A stretch of 64,000 nt of DNA. Source: Streptomyces scabiei 87.22 (GTDB lineage: Bacteria > Actinomycetota > Actinomycetes > Streptomycetales > Streptomycetaceae). The notes beneath the pieces are model-generated. The model was not told the DNA's origin and ran no database searches. It saw only the letters and a list, made by a program, of their open reading frames with translations. The stretch lies in NCBI RefSeq assembly GCF_000091305.1, contig NC_013929.1, forward strand, positions 6,696,001 to 6,760,000, read 5' to 3'. Shown here piece by piece: positions 43,900-52,008 of the stretch; the stretch's first letter is position 1, and the number at the start of each line of letters is the position of its first letter. The position numbers and the translations under genes are program-made.

Positions 43900-44087
43900 G
43901 CGGCATACAGGCCCACGAGGTCGTCCTGCGGATCCGGCCCGGTGAATCGGTCTCGGCGTTCGCCCGGCGTATCGCCGCCAGCGCGCCACCGGCACCGATC
44001 CACGTCATGGACCAGCTCCGCACGCTGCTGGTCCCCACCACGCCGGACGCCGTCAGCCCGCCCGCCCGGCAGCTGCACGCCGCCTGA
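43896..44087 (+). CDS. Small hypothetical protein (63 aa)
   Basis: GTG start overlapping the previous stop by 4 nt. VSGIQAHEVVLRIRPGESVSAFARRIAASAP is a beta-strand plus helix pattern; the remainder is Pro-rich. Last gene before a terminator, so the first rightward operon comprises three genes. Not recognised. Confidence 0.6.
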   Translation: MSGIQAHEVVLRIRPGESVSAFARRIAASAPPAPIHVMDQLRTLLVPTTPDAVSPPARQLHAA

Positions 44088-44094
44088 CACGAAA

Positions 44095-44127
44095 GAGGGC
44101 CCGCCGGACGACACCCGGCGAGCCCTC
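44095..44127 (+). terminator. Hairpin ending the XRE operon
   Basis: GAGGGCCCGCCGG (44095) pairs with CCGGCGAGCCCTC (44115) with one mismatch. No U-tract. Confidence 0.65.
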
Positions 44128-44173
44128 GGCCACCCGCACATCCATCACCAGAAGACGAAGTAGGTGGACTCCG

Positions 44174-44443
44174 ATGCCCTCCAGCATCGCACACGTCCCC
44201 CGCAGCGGCGGGGGCAAGCACGCCGCCGAGGTGGAGAACAGCGACCTCCGCGACCTCCTCGCCGCGATCCGCGACGCGCTCGACATCCCGCCCGGCAACC
44301 GCCGCCCGGCCCTCCTCGACGCCCGGGTGCTCCTGGTCCTCGGGTCGGTCCGCGACGTCCTCGACGGCAAGGTCCCGCTCATCCCGTTCGAGACCGAGAT
44401 GTTGCGCAGCAAGCTCGCGGAGGACGGCAGCCACCATGCCTGA
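44174..44443 (+). CDS. Small hypothetical phage protein (89 aa)
   Basis: ATG start with AGGTGG upstream. Residues 20-85 are helical and rich in Leu and Asp (SDLRDLLAAIRDALDIPPGNRRPALLDARVLLVLGSVRDVLDG). No known motif. Its end overlaps the next start by 8 nt, beginning the long rightward operon. Confidence 0.65.
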   Translation: MPSSIAHVPRSGGGKHAAEVENSDLRDLLAAIRDALDIPPGNRRPALLDARVLLVLGSVRDVLDGKVPLIPFETEMLRSKLAEDGSHHA

Positions 44444-44843
44444 GCCGCTGACCCACCAGTACCTGAAAGAGATTCAGGCCCGGATCGCCGCCGCACCGAT
44501 GGGTCCGTGGGACGTCGAGCCCAGCGAGCACGGCGTGCCGGACCAGGTCGGCCCCATCGCCTACCTCCAGACCTGGGCCGACAACGAGCAGCTGCCGACC
44601 GTCGAGTTCATCGGGCACGCGCGCACCGACCTCCCCGCCCTGCTCGGCGAGGTGTCCCGCCTCGCCACTGAGGCGGAGGCCCTGCGCGCGGAGGTCGCCG
44701 CCGCGCGCCGGTTCGCCGAGGACATGCGGGGCTACTGCTCCCCGCACAACGTGTCCGCGATGTACGCGGAGCGCCTCGTCGACGCCATGGACCGAGCCAG
44801 GCTGCCGGAACGCTCCAAGGCAGGTGCCCCTCGTGGCCGGTGA
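44436..44843 (+). CDS. Hypothetical phage protein (135 aa)
   Basis: ATG start with GGAGG upstream. It begins YLKEIQARIAAAPMGPWDVEPSE, then VGPIAYLQTWADNEQLPTVEFIGHARTDLPALLGEVSRLATEAEALRAEVAAARRFAEDMR. I recognise this as the common actinophage small protein describing an ea8.5-like pattern (AxxGPW...FIaxARtDvPaLLaEVerL). The C-terminal half is a short coiled coil. Function unknown. Confidence 0.75.
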   Translation: MPEPLTHQYLKEIQARIAAAPMGPWDVEPSEHGVPDQVGPIAYLQTWADNEQLPTVEFIGHARTDLPALLGEVSRLATEAEALRAEVAAARRFAEDMRGYCSPHNVSAMYAERLVDAMDRARLPERSKAGAPRGR

Positions 44844-45507
44844 ATCCCTCACGTTTCCGTGGGCCCGTACCCTCGCCGCCGAACCGCTCGCCGCGTTCAT
44901 CGAGGACATGTGGGGTGCCGCCGGGGGCGGCGACGACATCGCCACCCTCGACGCGATGGAGATGGCGGTCGCCGCCCACCAGCCCCCCACGCCCCAGGAC
45001 TCGGTCCCGTGCCCGCTGAGCCAGCGTGAGACCGACGTCCTGACCCTGATCGCCAACGGCGAGACGTACGAGACCGCGGGTGCTCAACTCGAAGTCACCG
45101 CACACACAGTGCGGCAGTACCTCGGTCGCATCTACGGCAGGCTCGGCGCGAGGAACGCGGTACATGCCGCAGCCATCGCCACGCATCAAGGCTGGCTGCC
45201 GCGCCTCGACGTCCCGCCGCCCGCACCGACGGTCCTGCGCCAGAGCCCCAAGGCATGGCGGGATCTCTACCGCGCCCGCGCCGCCGAGATGCTCGCCCGC
45301 CCTGGTGAGCCGGTACTCATCGGCCCATACGGCTCGAACAGCGGGGCGCGCAACACCGTCCGCCGTATCCGGCTCGGCCTCTTCGAAGAGTTCCAGCCCG
45401 CTGGGGCCTTCGAAGCCACTGCCGTCCGCGGCGACCGCGGCCAGTGGCTCGTCCGAGCCCGCTACCTGGGCTCCGCCGCCCCCACCCAGAAAGGCGCGGC
45501 CGCATGA
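44833..45507 (+). CDS. LuxR-type HTH protein with C-terminal PAGAF/RYLG module
   Basis: 224 aa from GTG 44833; GTG 44824 is possible but has its AAGG too close. Residues about 55-120 form a GerE/LuxR helix-turn-helix (CPLSQRETDVLTLIANGETYETAGAQLEVTAHTVRQYLGRIYGRLGARNAVHAAAIA). No receiver or ligand domain precedes it. The C-terminal about 60 residues (YGSNSGARNTVRRIRLG...FQPAGAFEATAVRGDRGQWLVRARYLG) form a second module that recurs as a free-standing protein at 50561. It overlaps the following HTH gene by 4 nt. Confidence 0.78.
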   Translation: MAGESLTFPWARTLAAEPLAAFIEDMWGAAGGGDDIATLDAMEMAVAAHQPPTPQDSVPCPLSQRETDVLTLIANGETYETAGAQLEVTAHTVRQYLGRIYGRLGARNAVHAAAIATHQGWLPRLDVPPPAPTVLRQSPKAWRDLYRARAAEMLARPGEPVLIGPYGSNSGARNTVRRIRLGLFEEFQPAGAFEATAVRGDRGQWLVRARYLGSAAPTQKGAAA

Positions 45508-45875
45508 CCACCCCCCGCTCCCTCACCCCGGATCGTCGTGCCGCGATCGAGCTGGTTGCCGCCCGGAACCCCAGCAACCCGCAGGCCCAGGCCATCTACG
45601 AGCTGCTCGCCGAGATCGACCGGCTCACGAACCGGAGCCCGTGCCCGCTGACGGGCAAGCGCTGGGCTGTGCTGCTCGACGCCGCCAACGGCAACACCAA
45701 CATCACCAGCAGCCGCAACCTCGGCCTGACCCCGGCCACGGTCCGCACGTACCGCCGCCGCATCCACCGGCAGCTCGGCGTGCACACCGTCGCCCAGGCC
45801 GTCGCCGTCGCCATGGCCTCCGGCTGGATCAGCCACTCCCTCATCGACATCCCCGGAGACCCTGATGCCCGTTGA
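45504..45875 (+). CDS. Second LuxR-like HTH protein
   Basis: 123 aa, ATG overlapping the previous stop. Residues about 45-110 (CPLTGKRWAVLLDAANGNTNITSSRNLGLTPATVRTYRRRIHRQLGVHTVAQAVAVAMASGWI) align with the HTH of the preceding protein, but the first helix is diverged. The two probably arose by duplication. The TPATVRTYRRRIHRQLG recognition helix is intact, so DNA binding is likely. Confidence 0.75.
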   Translation: MTTPRSLTPDRRAAIELVAARNPSNPQAQAIYELLAEIDRLTNRSPCPLTGKRWAVLLDAANGNTNITSSRNLGLTPATVRTYRRRIHRQLGVHTVAQAVAVAMASGWISHSLIDIPGDPDAR

Positions 45876-46188
45876 CACGCCCACCCGGCTCATCGACTAC
45901 CTCGGCACCGTCGACCGCTCCGACGTGGTGAAGGCGCAGATCGAGGCCCTCGCGAGCAAGTGGCCCGAAGGCGCCCAGGTCCGCCACCGCCGCTTCGGCA
46001 CCAAGGGCGTGATCCGGCTCGACTCGCCGGCGAAGGTGCCCGGCCGATTCCACGGCAAGCCGAGCGCCTGGTGCCTCAGCGACGACGGCACCGCGCGGGT
46101 GTGCGTGGTGTGGGCCGCGAACAGCGGCGTCCCGCTGCGCGTCTGGCAGCCCGCCCACGCCCTGCGACTGACGGGACTGTCGGTATGA
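45865..46188 (+). CDS. Hypothetical phage protein (107 aa)
   Basis: ATG start overlapping the previous gene by 11 nt. The pattern WPEGAQVRHRRFGTKGVIRLDSPAKVPGRFHGKPSAWCLSDDGTARVCVVW looks like a small beta-barrel of SH3 or CarD-like size. No family assigned. Confidence 0.68.
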   Translation: MPVDTPTRLIDYLGTVDRSDVVKAQIEALASKWPEGAQVRHRRFGTKGVIRLDSPAKVPGRFHGKPSAWCLSDDGTARVCVVWAANSGVPLRVWQPAHALRLTGLSV

Positions 46189-46664
46189 CCAGCCTGCGCC
46201 ACGCCATCATCAGCACCGACGGCGACCTCACCCACCACGACGGCCGGTTGGACTGGCCCGCGGTCATCGGCCCCGAGGGACGCGCCCGTGTGCACCTGCC
46301 CGACCTCGCTGTCACCGGTTGGGTGAGCGACTGCGGGCTGCTGTACCCGAAGCGGTACCCGCGCAACACCGTCGGCAGCTGCGTGCTCGCCGCGCTCGGT
46401 GCTCGCGTACAGCCGTACGCCGGGCCGGTCGTGTTCACCGGCTGGAACCCGGCCAACACCCCGCTGGGTCTGCAGGAGATCGAGTCGCTGCCGCAGCCCG
46501 TCGAGCACCTCGACACGGTGCACGGCGACGTCGTCAAGGCCCTGGCCGGGCAGACCCCGCGCGCCATGTCCGCGTCCTGGGCCGAGCAGATCCGTGAGAT
46601 CGCCGAGCACGCCCGCACCGCTCCCACCCCCGGCATCACGATCCGGACGGTGACCCTGCGATGA
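46185..46664 (+). CDS. Hypothetical phage protein (159 aa)
   Basis: ATG overlapping the previous stop by 4 nt. It begins RHAIISTDGDLTHHDGRLDWPAVIGPEGRARVHLPDLAVTGWVSDCGLL and contains NTVGSCVLAALGARVQPYAGPVVFTGWN. The N-terminal part resembles the small DUF3846-like proteins of actinophages, but I am not certain. No catalytic motif is seen. Confidence 0.65.
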   Translation: MTSLRHAIISTDGDLTHHDGRLDWPAVIGPEGRARVHLPDLAVTGWVSDCGLLYPKRYPRNTVGSCVLAALGARVQPYAGPVVFTGWNPANTPLGLQEIESLPQPVEHLDTVHGDVVKALAGQTPRAMSASWAEQIREIAEHARTAPTPGITIRTVTLR

Positions 46665-47005
46665 ACCAGACCACCGGCTCGGCGTCAACGTCGTCCGCTG
46701 ACGCGGACAGGACGCGCACGGAAGCGAAGGCAGGGGAGGAGCGTCCTGCTTGCGCTCCCGAGAGCCTGCCTGCGCCGAGCCGGTCCCACACCACCCGTCC
46801 GGCGTCAAACCGCTCCACCGCCGCCCACGTGGAGGCCGCTGTGGACGGCAAGGCAGAAGAGGGGCCGTGCTCGACGGCCTCGGAGACGCTGCCTGCGCCG
46901 GACGGGATCCCAGCCCTCGACCCGGCATGCGCTAGCGCGCGGCTCATGCTGCCTGCCGGGTCCGCCACCCGCGAGGCCGACACCAACGGCGGTGAGACGT
47001 CATGA
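46661..47005 (+). CDS. Low-complexity hypothetical protein (114 aa)
   Basis: ATG overlapping by 4 nt at both ends (46661 and 47002), which supports it as a real gene. The protein is Ala/Ser/Thr/Pro-rich and probably disordered; LPAP recurs. No fold or motif recognised. Confidence 0.5.
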   Translation: MNQTTGSASTSSADADRTRTEAKAGEERPACAPESLPAPSRSHTTRPASNRSTAAHVEAAVDGKAEEGPCSTASETLPAPDGIPALDPACASARLMLPAGSATREADTNGGETS

Positions 47006-47202
47006 AGGCAGCAGCTCGTCAGTTCTACGGGCACCCGACCCAGCTCACGGTGGGCCTGTGCCACGACTGCGGCAAGGCCAACTACCTGACCCGCAGGGAG
47101 GCCAAGCGCGCCGCGCGCGCCATGTTCCCCGGCGCGCACCACCGGCCGTTCCCGTGCGGTCAGTACTGGCACATCGAGCTGGTGCGAGGTGGCTCCCGAT
47201 GA
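47002..47202 (+). CDS. Small Cys-containing protein (66 aa)
   Basis: ATG start. LCHDCGKANYLTRREAKRAARAMFPGAHHRPFPCGQYWHIEL is a common mobile-element protein of actinobacteria, with a CxxC and a downstream C...H possible zinc site. It overlaps rusA by 4 nt. Confidence 0.68.
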   Translation: MKAAARQFYGHPTQLTVGLCHDCGKANYLTRREAKRAARAMFPGAHHRPFPCGQYWHIELVRGGSR

Positions 47203-47684
47203 CGGCGCCCGCTCTCCTGCTCACGGTGTACGGCACCCCCGCCCCGCAGGGCTCGAAGAACCGCAACCGGGCCGGTGCCCTGTACGAGTCGTCGGCCGCC
47301 GTGAAGCCGTGGCGCGAGGCCGTCAAGACGGCCGCTCTCGATGCGCTCCACCACGACGACGGCTGGACGGCGCTGAGCTGCCCCGTGTGGCTGGACGCGC
47401 AATTCACCCTCCGGCGGCCCAAGCACCACTACGGCACCGGGCGGAACGCAGGCCGGCTGAAGCCGTCCGCGCCCGCCTACCCCACCGGCACGCCCGACCT
47501 GGACAAGCTCGTGCGCTGCACCCAGGACGCCTTGAAGGACGCCGGGGTGCTCGCCGACGACAGCGTCGTCGCCTCCCTGTCCGCCTCCAAGGTCTACGTG
47601 CTCTGGGGCGACGCCCTGCGCACTCCCGGCGCCGTCATCAGGGTCTGGCGCCTCAACGATCTCTGCAAGGAGCCCACCCCGTGA
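47199..47684 (+). CDS. RusA-like Holliday-junction resolvase
   Basis: 161 aa, ATG start. The start LLLTVYGTPAPQGSKNR and the conserved acidic segment PTGTPDLDKLVRCTQDALKDAGVLADDSVVASLSASK are RusA hallmarks, including the DLDKL and DD pair that bind magnesium. RusA resolves four-way junctions in phage recombination and replication. It sits in the early rightward block, as expected for replication and recombination genes. Confidence 0.9.
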   Translation: MTAPALLLTVYGTPAPQGSKNRNRAGALYESSAAVKPWREAVKTAALDALHHDDGWTALSCPVWLDAQFTLRRPKHHYGTGRNAGRLKPSAPAYPTGTPDLDKLVRCTQDALKDAGVLADDSVVASLSASKVYVLWGDALRTPGAVIRVWRLNDLCKEPTP

Positions 47685-48199
47685 CGCAGTTGAAGTTCGA
47701 CGCCAAGGTGTCGGCGTCGGCGCAGGAGGCGCTGGAAGCGCACGTCCGCCCGATGTACGACCAGCCGGGCAGCCGCCGGATGGCGATCATCGAGTTCGCG
47801 GCGATCGAGCGAGTCGAGCCCGCGCCCGGCACCGAGAAGGAGCCGAGCGTCCGCGTGCGGATCGTCGGCCTGGAGCTGCCGAACCAGGAGCAGGAGGGCG
47901 CGGTCCGTGAGGCGCAGCGGTTCCTGCACCTCCAGCGCACCGCCCGCGGCACGTTCGACGACGACGGGCAGCTGGAGTTGTCCGAGTCCACGCTGCGGCT
48001 CACCGGCGGAATGCTCGCCTACCTGGAGACCGCCCGGCTGCGTGCGGGGCTGGCCCACTGGCGGGACTACGCCCACCGCCTGGTCCACGGCCCCGATCTG
48101 ACGATCACCGAGGTCCGGCACGAGATGCAGGCCCTCGCCGAAGGGCTCACGGCCATCCTCAACACCGCCCACGACCACCCCGACGGCGACGACGGCTGA
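47681..48199 (+). CDS. Hypothetical phage protein (172 aa)
   Basis: GTG start overlapping rusA by 4 nt. The first half is beta-rich and resembles a single-strand-binding or accessory fold (IEFAAIERVEPAPGTEKEPSVRVRIVGLELPN), the second half helical (AVREAQRFLHLQRTARGTFDD). Its location beside rusA and the winged-helix gene suggests DNA metabolism; no family assigned. Confidence 0.68.
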   Translation: MTQLKFDAKVSASAQEALEAHVRPMYDQPGSRRMAIIEFAAIERVEPAPGTEKEPSVRVRIVGLELPNQEQEGAVREAQRFLHLQRTARGTFDDDGQLELSESTLRLTGGMLAYLETARLRAGLAHWRDYAHRLVHGPDLTITEVRHEMQALAEGLTAILNTAHDHPDGDDG

Positions 48200-48262
48200 C
48201 GCATAGCCCTTCGCGGCGCCCGAACCCCTGCCACGGCCACACCCCGAGAGGAGGTGACCCTC

Positions 48263-49489
48263 ATGCCTCAACGCGTGCGCGTACCGCTGCGTGTGATCGT
48301 CGGCCACTACGCCGACTCCACCGTCAGCGTGTACGTGAAGATCGCCGCGCTCGACCGGAAAGACACCGGATGCGAGGCACGGGTCGCCTACCTCTCCGGC
48401 CTGCTCGGCCTGGCCCGCTCCACGGTCGAGGCGGCACTGACTCAGCTCATGCGGCCCGCGCCGGATGACGACGTGATCGAACTGACAAGCCAGCAGCGCA
48501 CGAAGGCCGGCGGCGACGGCGAGTCGGCGGTACGCCGGGTGCGCGTCACCGACTGGCGCACCGAGCACGGCGCCTGGGTGCCCACCCGGGCCACCGAAGC
48601 CCTGTCGCCGCGACAGCTGCGCTGCTACGCCGCCCTGTCGTACGCCACCGCCACCGGCGTGCACATCACCCTCGCCGAACTCGGCCGGGTCCTGCGCCAC
48701 CGCTCCGGCGAGTCTGCCGGCCAGTCGCTCGACCCGCGCTCGGTCCGGCGCATCCTGCGCCAGCTGGAGGAGCTGGGCTGGATCAGCGTGGAGCGGCGCG
48801 CCGGATACCGGGGCCGTCACCTCTACACCTGCCACGACGAACCCACCCACCAGGCGCTGACTGCGGACACTGAACAGGGGGTGGGTGCGGATCTTGAACA
48901 GGGGTCCCTCGCGTCTAAGGAACACCACCCGACTGACTCACCTGATGATCAACCGCCCACTGCCGTCTCGGGTATCCGCCGTAGGCGAGTGCAGGAGGTA
49001 GCGCGAGGGCCTGTGGAAAACCCTCCGCTTCCGCCGTCGCTGCGCCGCCCGTACGCCGGGCCCGAGCTGACTCTCGCTCCGCGGATCTGGCGAGTCCTCG
49101 AACCGGTGCATCCGCTGCTGCCGGGCCTGTCGCCGTACGTCGTCCGCCAGTTGGCGCGGGAGATCGGCCGTCAGCTCGACGAGGGCCAGCAGCCCGAGCG
49201 GCTCCGCGCCCGGCTGGAGTTCCGGTTCGCGTCCACCGAGGACATCCGGGACCCGGGCCGCTGGCTGCTCGGCACGGCCGTCGTACGCCACGGCTGTGGG
49301 CTCGCCACCTGCGAGTCCGGCCGGATCTGGCACACCGGGCAGACCTGCGCCTCCTGCGCCGACTCCCGAGCCGCCATGGTCGCGCTGCGACGCATCGAAG
49401 CCGAACTCGACGAACGCGAACGCCAGCTGGGCATCTCCGAGCCCTACCAACTGGCGCCCCCGAAGCCCCCACCCGGGAGGCCCCGGTGA
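48263..49489 (+). CDS. Winged-helix protein, possible replication initiator
   Basis: 408 aa from ATG 48263, with GAGAGGAGG 8 nt upstream. Two winged-helix-like units occur: ARVAYLSGLLGLARSTVEAALTQLMRP (about residues 35-60) and LDPRSVRRILRQLEELGWISVERRAGYRGRHLY (about 155-190). A disordered stretch precedes a C-terminal helical domain with a Cys/His cluster (RHGCGLATCESGRIWHTGQTCASC). I recall this arrangement as frequent in Streptomyces mobile elements near replication genes, so replisome organiser is plausible but unproven. Confidence 0.75.
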   Translation: MPQRVRVPLRVIVGHYADSTVSVYVKIAALDRKDTGCEARVAYLSGLLGLARSTVEAALTQLMRPAPDDDVIELTSQQRTKAGGDGESAVRRVRVTDWRTEHGAWVPTRATEALSPRQLRCYAALSYATATGVHITLAELGRVLRHRSGESAGQSLDPRSVRRILRQLEELGWISVERRAGYRGRHLYTCHDEPTHQALTADTEQGVGADLEQGSLASKEHHPTDSPDDQPPTAVSGIRRRRVQEVARGPVENPPLPPSLRRPYAGPELTLAPRIWRVLEPVHPLLPGLSPYVVRQLAREIGRQLDEGQQPERLRARLEFRFASTEDIRDPGRWLLGTAVVRHGCGLATCESGRIWHTGQTCASCADSRAAMVALRRIEAELDERERQLGISEPYQLAPPKPPPGRPR

Positions 49490-49794
49490 CCGACGAGCCC
49501 GACGTGCCGCGCCCGGCAACCGCGCATCTGCTCGCGCTCGCCGCAGCCTGCCGACCGGACTGGTCCGCCGACCAGTTGCGCGACGTCCTCGCCCAGGCCC
49601 GCCCGGCCATGAGCTGGTCCCGCGTCCTGGTCACGGTCGCCCAGCTGATCGCCGACCCCCGGGCCGAACCCCCAGACCTCCTCGCCCAAGTCCCCGAGGC
49701 ATGGCGACAGACCCGCCGCCCGCCGGGGCCCGAGACCTACACCCGCGGGGCCGCCGCCGTACGTGCGGCCCTGCACCACACCGACACCGACTGA
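49486..49794 (+). CDS. Hypothetical phage protein (102 aa)
   Basis: GTG start overlapping the winged-helix gene by 4 nt. PDVPRPATAHLLALAAACRPDWSADQLRDVLAQARPAMSWSRVLVTVAQLIADP is a helical segment that I recall in actinobacterial mobile elements. It is probably a partner of the upstream gene. Not further assignable. Confidence 0.65.
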   Translation: MTDEPDVPRPATAHLLALAAACRPDWSADQLRDVLAQARPAMSWSRVLVTVAQLIADPRAEPPDLLAQVPEAWRQTRRPPGPETYTRGAAAVRAALHHTDTD

Positions 49795-49809
49795 TCACGA
49801 AGGGAGGCG

Positions 49810-50235
49810 ATGGCGATGGCCACGCTGCACATCGCTCGTCGCACCACCCCACACCAGCCGCCGACCGCCCTGCGGACCTGGTGGACCGCGCTCCAGTTGC
49901 GCCACTCCCACCGGGCCCGCACCGCGTACTTCACCCGGCTGCACGACGCACTCCCGGTCGACGCCCCCGACCGCCACGCCCTGGACGCGCCGGCCATCGA
50001 GGACGCCTTCGCCCGGCTCGCGATCGACCACCCCCAGGCCGTCACCCCGGCCGACGGCGGCACTCCGGCCCACGACGCCGACCGCGAGGCACTGCTGATC
50101 GCGGTGTGCGACCGCTGGTTCCGCGAGGTCTACCCGGCCCCGGACCACCTCTGGTCCATGGACACCATCGACGCCCACATCCGATTCCTCGCCGACATCC
50201 GCGCCTGCTTCAACCCCGGCGGTGACTCGGCATGA
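49810..50235 (+). CDS. Hypothetical phage protein (141 aa)
   Basis: ATG start with AAGGGAGG upstream; ATG 49816 is also possible. Helical throughout: ALRTWWTALQLRHSHRARTAYFTRLHDALPVDAPDRHALDAPAIEDAF, then VCDRWFREVYPAPDHLWSMDTIDAHIRFLADIRACF. No motif recognised. Confidence 0.62.
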   Translation: MAMATLHIARRTTPHQPPTALRTWWTALQLRHSHRARTAYFTRLHDALPVDAPDRHALDAPAIEDAFARLAIDHPQAVTPADGGTPAHDADREALLIAVCDRWFREVYPAPDHLWSMDTIDAHIRFLADIRACFNPGGDSA

Positions 50236-50564
50236 GAACTCAGCCCAAGGAGCTGGTGGCAGACACCGCCACGCGGACGGCCCTGCACCAGCAGCTGTAC
50301 GTCCTCGTGGGCCGCAGCGTGCAGGAAGTCCGCATCACCCGGGTGCGCCGGCCTGAAGGCAACAGGTGGGTGGCCAAGGTGATCGGCGTCAACGGCCGGG
50401 AAGTGCCCCTGCACGGCAGCGGCCTGCACCACCAAGCGGCCGCCATCCTCCGCGACGCCTTCCCCCACGCCAACTGGTCCGCCGCACAGAACTACGACGT
50501 CACGACCGGCACTCTCACCAGGCACGTCGTACGGCCTCCCGCCCGCCCGCGAGGTGCGTCATGA
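50232..50564 (+). CDS. Hypothetical phage protein (110 aa)
   Basis: ATG start overlapping by 4 nt. A central beta-rich segment (VQEVRITRVRRPEGNRWVAKVIGVNGREVPLHGSG) is followed by one helix. No family assigned. Confidence 0.62.
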   Translation: MRTQPKELVADTATRTALHQQLYVLVGRSVQEVRITRVRRPEGNRWVAKVIGVNGREVPLHGSGLHHQAAAILRDAFPHANWSAAQNYDVTTGTLTRHVVRPPARPRGAS

Positions 50565-50815
50565 GCCGCCTCGCCGCCCGCCCCCGGGCCGACCACCAGC
50601 ACGCGGCGTCCATGGCGCGGCAGATGCCCGGCACCGAGGTGTTCGCCGGAACGTACGGCAGCAGCCTGAGCGCCACGGCTGCGGCCCGTGCGGTCCGCAC
50701 CGGGCAGCGGGCAGCCGCCTACAAGCCGGCCGGAGCGTTCGCGGCGCGCATCGAGGTCACTCAGGACGGCGTCGACCTGTGGGTCCGCTACCTCGGCGAA
50801 GGGGCAGCGGCATGA
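50561..50815 (+). CDS. Free-standing PAGAF/RYLG module protein (84 aa)
   Basis: ATG start overlapping both neighbours by 4 nt. Residues 30-80 (GTYGSSLSATAAARAVRTGQRAAAYKPAGAFAARIEVTQDGVDLWVRYLG) align almost without gaps with the C-terminal module of the LuxR-like protein at 44833. Possibly a DNA-binding or anti-regulator domain; unknown. Confidence 0.68.
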   Translation: MSRLAARPRADHQHAASMARQMPGTEVFAGTYGSSLSATAAARAVRTGQRAAAYKPAGAFAARIEVTQDGVDLWVRYLGEGAAA

Positions 50816-52008
50816 GCGCGACCACGAAGATCGAGTGGACCGACCGCACCTGGAACCCCGTCACCGGCTGCACGAAGGTGTCGCCCGGCTGCGACAACTG
50901 CTACGCCGAGACGATCGCTCACCGTTTCGCCGGAGGCAAGGCATTCCCCAACGGCTTCGACGTCACCCTCCACGACGAGCGCATCGACCAGCCGTCCCGG
51001 TGGACGAAGCCAGCCCGCGTCTTCGTGAACTCCATGTCCGACCTCTTCCACGACAGCGTGCCCGACCTGTTCATCACGCGGGTGTTCGACGTCATGGAGG
51101 CCAACCCGCGCCACACCTTCCAGGTACTGACCAAGCGGCACGCCCGGATGCGGTCGTTCGTGCAGCAGCGCGAGCAGCAGAGGCGGGAGTACGCGGCGAA
51201 GTTCGACGATTGCCCGACGGAGGCGATGCGGACCAGCCCGGCCGCGCAGGATGCTCGTGCGCGTGCCGGGTGGCCGCCAGCGAACATCTGGCTCGGCGTC
51301 AGCGTCGAGGATCAGAAGTGGGCCGACATCCGTATCCCGGCCTTGCTGGAGACCCCGGCCGCCGTGCGCTTCCTGTCCTGCGAGCCGCTCCTCGGCCCGG
51401 TCGACCTGTGCGGCCCCATCGTCCCTGGGCGCGGCAGGCCGAAGCTGACGTACTGGCTGGACGGACGGCCCGGGTGGGGCCCGGAGCAGACCGACGACCG
51501 CGGCCGCGTATTCCAGGGACTGGCGGTCGGCCCGCGGATCGACTGGGTCATCGTCGGGGGCGAGTCCGGCCCCCGGGCCCGGCCCATGCACCCCGACTGG
51601 GCCCGCGCCTTGCGTGACCAGTGCACGCTCTCCGGCACCGCCTTCTTCCTGAAGCAGCTCGGTGAGTGGCAGCCGCTCGGCCCGCTGTACGGCGACCTTG
51701 AGGACACCGACGACGGGCACATGGAGGCCGTCCACCTGGAGGCCGTCGAGGGCAAGCAGGTCATCCAGCTCGAATCGAACGGCTACATCGCCGAGGGCCA
51801 CCAGCCCGCCGACTCGCGCACGTGGCTGATGGCCCGCGTCGGCAAGAAGCGCGCCGGGCGGGAGCTGGACGGGCGCGTCCACGACGCCTTCCCCGAGCCG
51901 CCCCGCGACGACTTCCGCGCGTCCATCGAGGCCGGCCTCACCGAGGACTTCGACACGTTCTCCCGCCGCCTCGACGCCGCCCCCACCGACACCCACCGGA
52001 GGTCGTGA
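50812..52008 (+). CDS. Phage Gp37/Gp68-family (DUF5131) three-Cys protein
   Basis: 398 aa, ATG overlapping by 4 nt. The start IEWTDRTWNPVTGCTKVSPGCDNCYAE holds Cys 20, 27 and 30 (CX6CX2C), the mark of the family. FVNSMSDLFHDSVPDLFI, FQVLTKRHARM, NIWLGVSVEDQKWADIRIP, RFLSCEPLLGPVDL, VIVGGESGPRARPMHPDWAR and CTLSGTAFFLKQLGEW follow the family order. The Cys cluster and TIM-barrel-like pattern suggest a radical-SAM-like iron-sulphur enzyme, but the reaction is unknown. Relatives are often paired with a TcmP-type partner, which I do not find here. Confidence 0.9.
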   Translation: MSATTKIEWTDRTWNPVTGCTKVSPGCDNCYAETIAHRFAGGKAFPNGFDVTLHDERIDQPSRWTKPARVFVNSMSDLFHDSVPDLFITRVFDVMEANPRHTFQVLTKRHARMRSFVQQREQQRREYAAKFDDCPTEAMRTSPAAQDARARAGWPPANIWLGVSVEDQKWADIRIPALLETPAAVRFLSCEPLLGPVDLCGPIVPGRGRPKLTYWLDGRPGWGPEQTDDRGRVFQGLAVGPRIDWVIVGGESGPRARPMHPDWARALRDQCTLSGTAFFLKQLGEWQPLGPLYGDLEDTDDGHMEAVHLEAVEGKQVIQLESNGYIAEGHQPADSRTWLMARVGKKRAGRELDGRVHDAFPEPPRDDFRASIEAGLTEDFDTFSRRLDAAPTDTHRRS

